Positions 34,413 through 45,782 of a DNA stretch of 64,000 bases are shown piece by piece. The notes under the pieces are model-generated. The model did not search any database, was not told where the DNA came from, and worked only from the letters and a program-made list of their open reading frames with translations. The stretch covers positions 1 to 64,000 of the forward strand of contig NC_063080.1 in the NCBI RefSeq assembly GCF_022605165.1. The letters run 5' to 3'. The stretch comes from Purpureocillium takamizusanense (taxonomy: Eukaryota > Ascomycota > Sordariomycetes > Hypocreales > Ophiocordycipitaceae). The stretch's first letter is position 1. Every line of letters begins with the position of its first letter. A program made the position numbers and the translations under genes.

Positions 34413-34925
34413 CTAGAGGTTCTTGATTTCAAATTTGTGGCGCAAGTACTCGCCGTAGCGTATGAATAGCCATGGGGCAGGCAACATGAGCATGGCGATG
34501 AAGCCCAGAAGCGAATTGCCCCAGCCGAGGCCGAGGCGGTCGTACATGGGGAGGCCCGCAAGGGGCAGCACGGCGCCGGCCACGGAGCGGACGACGGCGT
34601 TGGCAGCAAGGGCGGAGGCCGCGTAGAGGGTGAAGGAGTCGACGAGGTACATCTGGAGGCTCATGAAGATGACGAGGTTGCCTACGCCGATGACGGCGGT
34701 GCCGATGATGGGGGCGATCCAGTGGACATGGTGCTCGGCCGTCCAGCCATAGATGAAGAGGCCGGCGGGGAGGAGGAAGGCGCCGATCTTGAGCGGCGGG
34801 AGACGGTATTCGGGCTTGATACCTGGCTCACGAAGTTGGCTCGCGGTACCTGCCGGCGGCGTAGTGACTGCAACTGCAGCGCTCCGTGTCTCGTCCGTTG
34901 CTGGAGTGGGCGCAGCAGTGGTGGT

Positions 34926-34958
<33 letters not shown>

Positions 34959-36323
34959 TACTGCAGCAGCATCACGAGCGGCCCTCTTCTTCATATACGC
35001 ATCACTCGAGACGGAAAAGTAGGCAACACCCAGGAGGCTGCCGACACCGAGTCCGAGGAAGACGAGGCCGGCATGAACCGTGTTGAAGCCGTAGATGCGC
35101 ATGAAGAGTGGGGTGAGACTCGTGAACATGAGGTAGAGGTAGGCGTAGGCGATGCCGACGTAGATGTTGCAGATGATGCAGACTGGGGACAGGGCGAGCA
35201 TCTTGAAGGGGCGGAGGATGCCGCGCCTGAAGTAGTCGGCGGGCGAGAGGCCCGGGTCGAGCTTGGACCGCAGCCGCGGGTTGCCCGTCTCCTTGCGCAG
35301 GCGGGCGGCGTGCCGCTCGAGGATGACGGGGGCGTACGTCTCGCGCCCAAAGGCGAGGAAGACGAGGGCGAGGACGGTGGCGATGATGGCAATGATCCAA
35401 AAGACCCAACGCCAGCCGAGAGCGTCGGCGACAACGCCGCCCACGACGGGGCCGATGATGGGGCCAAGCAAGGGGCCGATGGCGAAGCTGGCCATGGCCG
35501 CGCCGCGCTTCTCCTGGACGATCATGTCGGCGATGGTGCCGCCGCCGTTGGTAATGGGCGCTGACCCGAAGACGCCCGACAGGAAGCGGAAGGCGATGAG
35601 GGCGGACAGCGACGGTGCCTTGGCGCAGGCGATGAGGAAGGCTGTGAGGACACACGTCAGTCAGTGGTGTTTGATTCTCTTGGCTCGCTTTTCGCTTGTA
35701 GCAGCAGCAGCAGGAGCAGCAGCAAACGAGATAGGACAAGAACTATCACCATCACCACCACCACCACCACCACCAATAATTGCCGGGGCCACTAACCCAC
35801 GAAGCCCACGTTGCACCCGTGGTAGACAATGACACGCCCATACAGCTCCGACAGCGGCGCAAACAGCATCGGGCCCGTTGCGTAGCCCAACACGTAGACG
35901 GACACGCAAAACGACGCCAGCTCGGAGCTTGTGCTCTGGAACTCGGCCATGAGCTGCGGCACGCCTGGCGCGAACATGGCTATGACATGTCATGGTGTCA
36001 GTGAGAGAGCCCCACGACGGAAACAATATGTTGTTTTTGGACTTACACGAAGCCAGTGGCGTGACAAACGTGAGGGAGCTGATGAGGACGCAGTTGAACA
36101 CCTTGACCCATCGCGGCCAGTTGTACGGGTTGGCCAAGTCATCTTCGCCATCCCACCAGACCGTATTCTCCTCCTCGCTCGCCTCGTCGACGTGGACAGC
36201 ACCGAGAGGGCCGTCGTCGACTCCGTTGTCGTTGCCCTCACGATCCGCAGACGTCCTGGCGGCAACAGCTTGCTTTTCGACATCCCCATCAAGGGAATTC
36301 TTCGCGTCGCCCTCATCCACCAT
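34413..36323 (-). CDS. MFS transporter, DHA1 drug/polyamine:H+ antiporter type
   Basis: The protein has 562 residues from exons 36323-36047, 35979-35797 and 35641-34413 (introns 67 and 155 nt; the larger contains a CAC/CCA triplet run). It is a plasma-membrane proton antiporter of the FLR1/TPO group by architecture: an acidic cytosolic N-terminus, ANPYNWPRWVK before TM1, FAPGVPQLMAEF after it, and LFAPLSELYGR and RFLSGVFGSAPITNGGG in the first half. The central cytosolic loop contains an unusual run of nine or more alanines followed by threonines (about residues 325-345), encoded by a GCG/GGT-type triplet repeat. The closest upstream neighbour is a Zn2Cys6 regulator on the same strand, a frequent pairing. 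The substrate is unknown. Confidence 0.9.
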
Positions 36324-36616
36324 GGCGACTTGCCAATGAGGCTCTTGTTGTCCGAGTCGACGTGTTTTGCACCAAAACGTCGGCCTAGCGATGGCCTCGG
36401 GTCGCCGGTCTTGTCAACAGACGGAAAGCAGGAGTCGCTCCCAGAAAGCTGACTGCAAAGCTGTCTGGTCATGCCAGAAGCAGAGCGAAGAGGAGACGCG
36501 GGATACGGTGAACCCGACTTCCATTGTGCCGGCGCACCAACATAATGCAACTAGTTAGTAAGTGTGGTCGACTTGTGCAATAGAACCCGGGGCATCGCGG
36601 ACCCGAATGAAGAACG

Positions 36617-36654
<38 letters not shown>

Positions 36655-37751
36655 TGTATGTATGTGCCCCGCTTCCCCCATTCTCTCACATCTGGCAGAC
36701 CAACAAACACCCCTCGGACCGAGTGAGGCGGCCGTCCAACCATCTTGACAGGGGGAGGGGCTGCCAATTTCGACCAAGTCACAAGGGTCGGAAAGGCAGG
36801 CAACTCGTCGTCGAGGGGCCTTGGTGTGGGGGAGTCGATCACAGCCGCGGCATACGGCGTACAGCATACAGTATACTTCGTACAAGATACTCAAGAGATG
36901 TGGCGTCAAACCTCGGGTTACTATCATATCCAACCGCCCAGAACCTGTTCAGAGCCCATTTCCGTTCTCCAGGTCTGGATCGAGAGCTGCGTCGCGTCTT
37001 TTGTCTCCCTCGCCTGAGTGAGAATGATGTCGTCTTCCCGTGACGATTACTACCTCGACTCTCGCTCGAGAAGTCGCTGCAGACACACGACAGAATCGCC
37101 TTGCCCCAGCTGACGCGTGGGACAAGCCGCTGAGTATTGCATGGCACAGGTCGTACACAAGTCGAGCTCGATGGGTCGTCGTCAAGTGCGAACAACCCCT
37201 CTCTCCCTCCTAATGCGATCTTGGTCCCCTACTCTTGCCTCAACCCTTGTTGTCGCCGGCACATGGCACTGCAAGGACTTGCAAGCGAGCTCGATGAAAG
37301 CGCAGGATCATGCACAAAGCACCGGCCCTCAAGATGTTCGACGTCCTCTATTTTCATGGAGAGGTAAATGCGACGTAGTCGCCCACCAGCACCCGTCGAT
37401 GACCCTTGGCAGTGCGCAGCGGTGACGTATGTTCATGCGGGTGCCTGTGTCGTGTCTATCCCAGCAACAGGTGAACTTCCGGGCCGGCTTATCCGGCGAA
37501 CATGCACTATCATGTGCGCCTCCTGGGAGGTATAAGGAACAGGAGGAACATGTGTCAGCACGGACGCTCTCCTTTAAACTCCCGCCTGTCGCTTGGCTGT
37601 CGGTTCCCTTGGCCGTGGCATCGATGGGCCTCGTGCAATGGACTACGTTGCCGCGACTCGCCGCCGGCTGTTGCAAAGCGGCTTTGGGCTGCGGAACGCG
37701 TTGCCGCCTCTGCTGGCTTAAATGAAGTACATTGCCCACGCCGACGGAGCC
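36324..37751. other. Intergenic region between regulator and MFS gene
   Basis: Promoter region of the MFS gene and 3' flank of the regulator. A perfect TG dinucleotide microsatellite of about 16 units lies at 36620-36651. Repeated GTACAGCATACAGTATAC-type palindromic phrases occur at about 36855-36885. No gene seen. Confidence 0.6.
36620..36651. repeat. TG/CA microsatellite
   Basis: About 16 uninterrupted TG units followed by TAATTGTATGTATG. A likely polymorphic marker; it lies about 300 bases upstream of the MFS start codon. Confidence 0.95.
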
Positions 37752-38708
37752 TCACCGTATTGCCCCGGCCCTGATCAAATGCTCCTTTAACTGCCTCATC
37801 TCTTGCAGGCTGTTGTCGGCACGCTCCGTCAAATGTTCCATCTGCAGATGTAGTATCGGGACTTCCCTCGAGGCGTCAGGAGTAGCTGGCGGTAACGAGC
37901 TCTGCAACTTTTGACTTCTCGCCAACAGGAGCACCTGAAGATCCACAAGCATGGAGATGAAGATGGATGCGGCCGTGCTCTTTGGCGCAACAAAGGAGCC
38001 GACGCGGATCTCCGGGACATCGAAATCAGGATCGTAGTCTGCCGGCAACGACGGTGCCATGCTGGCGCACAACCGAGCAAACACCAACAGACAGTCGAGG
38101 ACATCCAGATAGCGAAGATGGGTGGCGAAAAGGAGGCCCAGTGTCGTCTGATCAAGCGAAGGGTGCGGTGCCTGAGATGAAGGTGGGTCAGGGGTTCCCG
38201 TATCAGCACCACGGCGGCCGAGTGCCATGAGGTCAACGACATCAAGGTACAGCCCTGACAAGGCCTGGCCATGGCTGAGCAACTCCTCCAAGGCACGGCG
38301 CAAGTCGGAATCACCACCGACGAGGTTAACGCGGGCATGCAGCTGGTCCTTGAGGTCAAGAAGCTTTTCCGATGAGAAGAAACGCCAGAGGCGGTCCAGG
38401 GATATGACGAGGCCCGCAAGCTTCGTGGTCTCGGTTGGCGGAGCCAAGGCCATTGAGAGGCAGGGGAGGCTGCTGTCGCAAGCAGGTTCCCGCTCACTTG
38501 GTAGCTCCGGATCTTGTAGTAAGGCCCAGTCAAACAGGGCAGGGTGGGCGGACGCGCGCTGAGGCCGTGTGGGAGGGCTGAAGATGCAGGGGACGCAGGC
38601 CTTCTCGCAACGGCTGCAGCTGGCCGAGCCGGCCATCTTGGGGCATCTCAGCTTCTTGTCGTGACAGCGATCGCAGGCCTGGCGGAGGTCGTCCATGACG
38701 AATGGCAT
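37752..38708 (-). CDS. Zn2Cys6 transcription regulator
   Basis: Single exon, 318 residues. Six cysteines at 12, 15, 22, 31, 34 and 41 fit C-x2-C-x6-C-x8-C-x2-C-x6-C, the Gal4-type binuclear zinc cluster, with the basic stretch HDKKLRCPK; C38 is extra. The middle region (LLFATHLRYLDVLDCLLVFARL) resembles the C-terminal domain of AflR-like secondary-metabolism regulators, a weak match by memory. A helical region that could dimerise ends the protein (MRQLKEHLIRAG). It is nuclear and DNA-binding. Its nearest downstream gene on the same strand is the MFS exporter, so it may regulate it; that is inference. It shares a 1.06-kb divergent promoter with the IKS1-type kinase. Confidence 0.88.
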   Translation of the reverse strand: MPFVMDDLRQACDRCHDKKLRCPKMAGSASCSRCEKACVPCIFSPPTRPQRASAHPALFDWALLQDPELPSEREPACDSSLPCLSMALAPPTETTKLAGLVISLDRLWRFFSSEKLLDLKDQLHARVNLVGGDSDLRRALEELLSHGQALSGLYLDVVDLMALGRRGADTGTPDPPSSQAPHPSLDQTTLGLLFATHLRYLDVLDCLLVFARLCASMAPSLPADYDPDFDVPEIRVGSFVAPKSTAASIFISMLVDLQVLLLARSQKLQSSLPPATPDASREVPILHLQMEHLTERADNSLQEMRQLKEHLIRAGAIR

Positions 38709-39773
38709 GCGGCCGCTGGCGACAAGGATGACCGACGACGGAGCATGAGAGAGACGATTGGTTTTGCAAGCCGGGGGTTCCCGTCGTAAGGAACAATGCT
38801 GGGCTGGCGCGGTGGTTCATGCAGATGCGTCCATGCTCTGCAAGGTTACCATCAAGGCCACGTGTGAGCTCGGACACACATGTTCGTGATGTTGGTTGCT
38901 GGTTCGGGAGGACGAGGAGGAGCGGAGAGCAGGGGATGCGCGTCGCAGGGATGACGGGGAAGGAAGTCCAACAATGCCTTCGAAGCACGAAATACCTAGG
39001 TAGGTACCTAACTACAGTACCTATATGCGGATAATGTGCCTCGCAGAAGTACAGAGGCAGCGTGGCGGGTGGGCCGAAACCCGGGCCTGCACCTTTCAGT
39101 GGGTTTTCAGTGCCCCTCCAACACCCACCCTGCTGGTAGTTATCCCCTGCTCCTCCCAAAAATTGCGTCGGCAGTCGTCGTCGCCCGAGAGCTGTTGAGC
39201 TTGTGCTCTCCACCGCGCATTACCTTTTGCTACTGCACTAGCTCCCTTTCATGGGCAGCTGTCAACTCTACTGCCTACCTACACCTACCGCGTGCAGCTT
39301 GCCACCAGATGCTGCTACTACGCGGGATGCAGCGCAACAAAGGTAGGTACTAAGTTAATGCACCTTCTTTACTTCCATTCATGCACCCCGCCGCGTAGGC
39401 ACTTGGAGCCTCTTCCAGTTTTGCCTGCAGCCGCAAGCCCGTCCCCGCCCACATTCGCATAATACCTGCCGGTCAACCGGGCTTCTTCACGGCTGTCTCA
39501 ACGGTACCGTTCCGAGCTCAGCACCACTCATACTGAACTTAGCAGTGCACAAGCCGTCCTCGACCCGGGTCATCGGCATTCCTTCCTCAACCCCGCGCCC
39601 CCAGCTCGCGTCCGTCCATCACCTACCCACCCGCTTCGTGGGCACCAATCTCAACCACCCGCGCTCGGCATCGCATTGTATCGCCTCATAGTGCGATAGG
39701 CTGGCTCATCGACTGTCCCAGCCGAGCAACGCTCGCTCGCCATGTCCCGCGCGGCGCCGTTCCCGCCCCCGTA
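38709..39773. promoter_or_regulatory. Divergent promoter between regulator and kinase
   Basis: About 1.06 kb. It contains a palindromic cluster at about 38990-39025 (CCTAGGTAGGTACCTAAC and CAGTACCTATA) and AGGTAGGTACTAAG near 39341. No gene seen. Confidence 0.55.
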
Positions 39774-42075
39774 ATGTCACTGATACCCTACCATCCGCGT
39801 GAGGGCCGCGAGATTGTTCTGTGAGAATTGGCTCGCGAATGAGACGCATTGGATCCCGCAACATGCAGCATCTTCGCTAACCACCCTTCTCTCGCAAGCC
39901 GCCACCACAGTTCTCTCGTCGTCCGCGACCCCGATTCCCAGCGCCTGGAGATTCGCCGTACCGAATGCCCGACATGCCACCAGCCGCTTGGTCGTGCCGC
40001 CTCCCCCGAGCGCTCCTTTGATCGGCAGTATGACTTGAACCACGAATATGTCAACCCCGACTACTTTCGCATGCTCCGTGCTGGCAACCACAGCTTCCAC
40101 AGTGCAAACGGTCCTCCCAGCCCAGTCCGTAGGCTCGCCCAGTCCGCCCTTGTGAGCGACCACTCCCGCGACTCGACACCCGTCGCCGAGTCCGTCGGTG
40201 ACGATGCCGAGTTCCTCTCCAGCGCCCCGGGCGTGGGCCAGGCCGAAGGCAGCAGGATTCGCCGCGAAGCCTTTAGCCCCAACTACTTCAAAACCTTCTT
40301 TGTAGAGGAAACCGTCCTCGGCCGTGGAGGCAAGGGCGTTGTCCTGCTTGTCAGGCACGAAATCGACGGCTGTCAGCTTGGTCATTTCGCCTGTAAACGC
40401 GTTCCCGTCGGCGACGACCACGCCTGGCTCGAGAAGGTCCTCATCGAGGTCGAACTGCTCGCCAAGCTGTCCCACCCGAACCTCGTGTCGTATCGTCACG
40501 TCTGGCTCGAGGACGTCCAGCTCACACGGTTCGGCCCCAGCGTCGCCTGCGCCTTCATTCTTCAGCAGTACTGCAACAGCGGCGATCTCCACCAGTACGT
40601 TGTTGGCGGCGTCCCCAGGGAAGCCACCAAGGAGGAGCTCAAGGCCCAGATGCGCCGTCGCTCCAAGGGCCAGGCCGAGCTGCCTCGCAATCTCCTCAAC
40701 AGCAGGCCCCAGCTTTCGTTCGAGGATATCTATTCCCTGTTCAAGGACGTAACTTCGGGAGTCGCCTATCTCCACGCCGCCAACTATATCCATCGCGACC
40801 TCAAACCGAGTAATTGTCTGCTGCACAAGGAAGGCGGCAAGATGAGGTGCCTCATCAGCGACTTTGGAGAAGTGCAGCCCGAGAATGTCGTCCGCAAGTC
40901 CACCGGCTCCACCGGAACAATTTCCTACTGCGCACCGGAGGTCCTCAAGATGGATGCAACCGGCCAGTACGGCAACTTTACCACCAAGTCAGACATGTTC
41001 TCTCTGGGCATGATTCTCTACTTCATGTGCTTCGGTCGTCTCCCCTACCAAGGGGCTAACGCCATTCAAGAAGAGCTGGAGGACATTGACCAACTCCGTG
41101 ACGAGATCATGGACTGGAAGGGCTTCCAGGATGAGCGCCGCGAGCGTCCTGACTTGCCACCCAGACTGTATAAGCTGCTCAAGAAATTGCTTTCACTGGA
41201 CCCCGCTGAGCGGCCGAGCGCAAATGAGGTATTGACTGCCATGAGGAGCGAGACGAATTTTGATGGCGTCACCAGGGGAGACAGGGCTCCGAACGCGACT
41301 CCGCTGCGAGGCATGCGAGTTCAAAATCTTGACTCGCCCGTTTCTGCCGGGACACCGGTACCAGGTACGTTGAAGGTGTCGAGGCTTCAAACCAGGATTG
41401 GCTGTCTGATCAGAGCCTACAGATCCTCGTAAGGAGCGGCCCCTTAGTGGCGACAATTCCCACGACGAGGCAAATCCCTGGCGCCAGGCCACAGAAAGGG
41501 AACCTGACCGCCGAGGACGGCCTGGTCTATCCCAGCATCGTAATTCCGGCTCCGCGGAGGCTCCTGGCGTTCTCGATTTTGAGCCAGGCCACGAGCACGG
41601 GCGCGATTCTCACAAAATGTTGGAGGGCGGCGGTCCGCATTCGCCTCCGTTGTTGTTGGCGCCTCCCCGAACTCGCATGGAGGAGGCCCAATACCTGGTA
41701 GCGGGGATGCTTGAGCGCATGCTCAACACTGTTGGTCTCAGACCCGAGTTCGTGAGCTACGTGGTCCGACTAGGGCTTTTTCTTTTGAAGATGGCTACTT
41801 TGGGGCGGCCGTGCTGGCCGTATGCTGCCAGACTCGAAGTAAGCATACCGCTCGTCGTCGTAGCGACCCTCGAGCTGGGCTTGCCTACCATCTCTTCTAT
41901 TACCGAGGCTCGCAGAGGCTCACAAGCGGGGGACCTGCTCCGAGCCCACTACCCATCGGCCAGTCTCGGCACGAGCATGACTTTACTTGCGTTTCATTTT
42001 GCTGTTCTCTGGCTGGCGCAAAGGTGGAATGCTCTGTGTGTCGCTGTTCCAGGAGATGACTGGACTGACTGGTAG
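39774..42075 (+). CDS. iks1: IKS1-family serine/threonine protein kinase
   Basis: The protein has 721 residues from exons 39774-39820, 39899-41364 and 41423-42075. The ATG at 39774 comes from the first small exon, MSLIPYHPREGREIV, which joins to the VVRDPDSQRLEIR motif and a CPTCHQPL zinc-type pair. Kinase landmarks are LGRGGKGVVLLV (about 156-167), the catalytic lysine in HFACKRV, IHRDLKPSNCLL (about 313), SDFGEVQ (about 336) and YCAPEV (about 360), so it looks active. The N-lobe/C-lobe spacing includes the long insert typical of IKS kinases. The last exon adds a hydrophobic C-terminal region (LGLFLLKMATL, SIPLVVVATLELGLP and MTLLAFHFAVLWLA), likely membrane-embedded, also an IKS feature. 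The pathway is not established. Confidence 0.9.
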
Positions 42076-43041
42076 GACCGCGTCCTTCAGCGAACTGACT
42101 CATGCGTCTATGGAGACCCCCCAGCGCTCGTTATGCAACAAGCAGGCCAGGGACAACAATTATTATAAGCGGCGATTGGCAACTATGCTGCCATATTCGT
42201 GCCAATCCCCGCACACGACGAAGATTTGGTCGCACTAGTGGGTGGGAAGGGGGTATGTACCGTACGTGTCTGCACCAAGCAGCAAAACTACGCATTGCTC
42301 ACCCGTGCTGAACTGAACAGGTGGCGCTGCTGATGACATTCTCACCCACTCGCCCTGGCGGTTGGCCTGTGTTTGGTCGCGAGACGTCTGCACATCAAAG
42401 AATTTGGTACAGTGAGGTTGCGCTGGGTCCGTCACGAAGCTGCCTGTGTATGAAAGCCATGGTGCCGGCCTCAAAGCCCTCGAACGCGTTGTCTTCTCCA
42501 GGCGCCAGCTAGTCCCGAGTACCTGGCCGCGCTACTTCACCGTTTCCTCGATCTGCAGCCTGTGACAGGCTATTCTGAGCCACTTTCTCGACCTACTCCG
42601 GAGCATGTTTCGCCGGTGCCAACCTTGCGTCGAGATGTTCGAGGTTACATGCAGTCAACGCCCCGCCATGTACGAAAAACGTCTCGATCGATGAACACGG
42701 GGACCTAGTGCGGCCTTGGGCGAACGGGAAGTCCATTCCTTCAAGCGTTTTACCAGCAAAGTCCTGCAGCCCTTGTCAGCTCGCGTTGATAGGGATCAAT
42801 CGGGCGCTTGGAAGCGATACCGGCTAGGGAAGGAAGACGATGATGTACATGAGGAAACAGAGAACCACGAAGACCATGTATAGCTTGCAAGTAGTATCGC
42901 CGCGTGAAGATCCGGTTATTTTCCCGCCTATTTACTACCGGCAACAGAATCACGCGTGTCAACGAGGAGATGATTCCACAAGCGCTGATGCATGATGCAG
43001 CCGCGGGCTATCATTTCTGACTACAGGCGTCTGAAAGGGGA
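42076..43041. other. Intergenic region with weak coding-like fragments
   Basis: 3' flank of the kinase gene and upstream region of the GH95 pseudogene. Fragments at about 42450-42710 read like protein in two frames (HGAGLKALERVVF, then SPEYLAALLHRFLDLQP) with a shift between them. They could be a gene relic, but I recognise no family. Confidence 0.4.
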
Positions 43042-44307
43042 ATGTTGCTGCAAATAATTGTCCTGTCCGCGATAACCGTAGCGGGAGGGGCGTGTAGACA
43101 AATCAATGACGTCTCGCACAGAGTTTTGTCCTCTCGCCACAGTCTTGATGACCGCTTACACGATAGGAAACGGCAAACAAGCTGGTACGTGAGGTTCGGT
43201 CGAGGATGTGTGTGCTAACCTCTCTGACCGAGCGATCTTCGTTAGCCATGCCGCTGGGCGTTCCTGGAAAGGACATCGTCTTTCTGAATCATAATAGTCT
43301 ATGGCGAGGAGGCCCCTTTGCGAACTAGGTGAAGCCCCAAGCCATGATGAGAGTGACGGGATGACCTGGTCTCACACATTCCATCCGCTGAGCTACGCTG
43401 GTGAAGATCCGACAGAATTCGTAGCACATCTCGTCCCGGGTTTTCAAGATGCCATCTTCGAGGACGGGACCGGAGGCAGGTTGCCTAGCTGTACAGTATA
43501 GCTTGCATATCGAAAAGTAGAAGACTGAAGCGACGTCCTCCAGACGAGAAGCGCCCTGAAGCCATGGCTCTCAAGTTCTGACAATATGAACTGGTCACTG
43601 TTTGGGATAGAGACGACGACTACAGCCGTGACAGTGCTTGGTACAAGTCAGTTGGCTATCCTTTGATGAAAGGTGTTGACTAGATTTGGCTACATGGTCT
43701 GGTGCCGGACGAGTGTTTTAAAGACGGTACGTTGGTTGCCAACCCGTGAAACTAACTGGAACAAGGCCCAACAGTAAGGGTAAGCCATGTGACTGGCTGC
43801 GGAGCGCGAGAGTTGCATATTGACGCGTAAATGTAGACATTTGACTGCTGTCAGTTTCAGCAGGTCGTTTAGGAGCTCTTTCACCACATCACCAGAGACT
43901 GGGATGCGGCAGGAGGCGCCGATAACCAGTTGTTAGGACGAGTGAAGGGCTGCGTTTGTAGACTTGGATCAGAGAGTTCGGGTTGGCAACTGGGGTCAGA
44001 TTCAAGGCATGTCGTCAATCCCCTCTTATGTATAACGAAATTTAGACAAGTACTGACCTCGCCCGCGGCTTCAAGAGTGGAAGCTTGACATTGACGAGAA
44101 GAACAGCGCGTATCGACACCTCCCTTAGGTCCGGCGATTCCCAAGGAGTGGGGTGGCGGGAGTGTCAAGGGGTTACGGCTCAGCGGAGGCGGCTCCGTCG
44201 ATTTTACGTGGGACATGGCTGGTATGGTCGACAAGGTTGCACTTCACTGGAGGAGGCTGCCACTTAAACTTGCTATCAAGAGCGGAAAGATCCTAGCAAA
44301 GTTGTGA
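43042..44307 (+). pseudogene. Deleted GH95-type alpha-L-fucosidase/glycosidase relic
   Basis: Pieces of a glycoside hydrolase family 95 enzyme appear in order, shortened from about 800 to under 400 codons. There is a signal peptide (MLLQIIVLSAITVAGG). After a frame shift comes AYTIGNGKQA, joined over an intact intron (about 43183-43248) to AMPLGVPGKDIVFLNHNSLW and RGGPFAN, then a stop. EDPTEFVAHLVPGFQDAIF follows in another frame. A large gap leads to WYKSVGYPLMKGVD, a stop, and IWLHGLVPDECFKDGTLVANP. Then come VGNWGQIQ, EWKLDIDEKNSAYRHLP with a stop, a second gap, and the C-terminal KGLRLSGGGSVDFTWD. At least three stops, two shifts and two large deletions are present. The intron before EWKLD has GC where GT is expected. 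Homology is recognised from memory of the family. Confidence 0.8.
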
Positions 44308-44423
44308 GAAGCTCAGCCAACAAAGTCGGCGGTGGAAAGTAGTCGCCATGAACTCAGAGCGACACACATGCCAAAATCTGAGCTCGAGTCCTTCCATCTG
44401 TCCCCCTGGCCGTCGAGACGTGC

Positions 44424-45782
44424 CTAAGCCTTGATCAGAGCCCGCAACCCAAATTGCTCCCGTCGGTTCATTTCCAGCTTAGCCCAGTCACCACTTTCGC
44501 CCGCAGGGCTTGCAGGTTGGCCTCCAGTCAGGCTCCCAAGTCCAAAATCCGGATCCCCTCCCAGGCTCCCGAATATGTCCCCAATGTAGTTGGCCGGGGC
44601 GATGCCTTGACGAAACGTACAGTTCCATCCATTGACGATGCCTTTGACAATTTCAACCCCGGCTGTGAAGGTGTTGTTGATGGCAACGCTGAAGCCGTTC
44701 TGGTCTACGCTGGTGAGGTGCTGCAGGTCCGAAACCCCTGGCGGGGGCCGATCAAAATTCGAGCCTGAGAAGGTGAGTCAACGTCCAGGAATGATTCAAT
44801 CTGATTTGACATGATGAGAGGATATAAGGATGATATACCTGCCCTCATCACAACGACTCTCGAAAAATCCGTGAGGTTCTCCACTGTCGCCCTAACCAAA
44901 ACCTCCAGGGTTGCGTTTTCCTCCTGGGCACTCATACAGTAGGTGCCAGTGCCGTTGGTCCATATACTGGTGGTGTTTGCAAAGGCCTGGGCCAGCTTCG
45001 TTCCCGAGTAGTAAACATCGCTGGTTGCAATGTCACACTTCACGACGCTTGGCGGACGCGAAGCCTCGGGGAAACCGCCGGCGCCGGCGCCGTATCTCGC
45101 GCGGTACTGGCGCGAGGTGTCGCCATCCGCAAGCACGGCCTTGGACGCAAGACTAAAAGCTGCCTCCCGTAGATTGTCGTTGAGCTCAAACACTTCAGTA
45201 CCATAGGTAATGACCGGATACTCGAGCGGCTGGTCACGTCCGTACGATATGTATCCCGTGGGCCAGTCAACTGGTAAGGAGCGCGGATCAATCTCATACT
45301 GCAAGGCCACCTGGACGGCAAACCGAGCCAAAGCAACACTTCCGATTGTCGCGTACTTGGGATTGACACCTGCTATTCCCGATAAAAGGAAGTACGTCTG
45401 ACGTAGGTCAAACGTTTGCGACAGGACGAGAGCCATCATGGATGCGGCGGCATTGATTTCTCCCTCGCCCAAGGTAACTTGACATGCTTGAAAGTCGTCC
45501 GTGCAAAAGACATGCGGAAACAACATGGAAAGGCCAGGAATAGCAACGGAGTGTGCGGTGAGACTGCCAAGGTTTGACTCGGGAAACCGCCTGAGCCAAA
45601 TCTGTGCCTCTGGCGTCCACTGCGACATGGTCAGTCGATGGAGAGCCACTCAATGCCTGGGACGGACATACCATGGAGACAATCACGACGCGGGGAGCTA
45701 CTCTGCTGGCCACTGTCTGGGCAAGGGCCCCAAGTGGCGGCAACAAATGTAGGAGCAGAGGAAGCGGGAACGTGAAGCGCAT
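44424..45782 (-). CDS. Purine nucleoside permease (NUP) family protein
   Basis: The protein has 410 residues from exons 45782-45672, 45619-44839 and 44764-44424 (introns 52 and 74 nt). It starts with a signal peptide (about residues 1-22). The first join gives PRVVIVSMWTPEAQIWL; FCTDDFQACQVTLGEGEINAA follows, and then LLSGIAGVNPKYATIGSVAL, the nucleoside-phosphorylase-like core of the NUP family. The tail has GVEIVKGIVNGW, NYIGDIFGSLGGDPDFG and SLTGG. The founding member, from Candida albicans, takes up adenosine and guanosine; many filamentous members look secreted and may instead split nucleosides. It converges with the GH95 pseudogene, 116 bases away. All conserved blocks are present, so it appears intact. 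Confidence 0.9.

Noticed and set aside
39777..40826. Minus-strand 349-codon frame across the kinase gene
   Set aside because: Antisense to the conserved IKS1-type kinase domain; no motif of its own.
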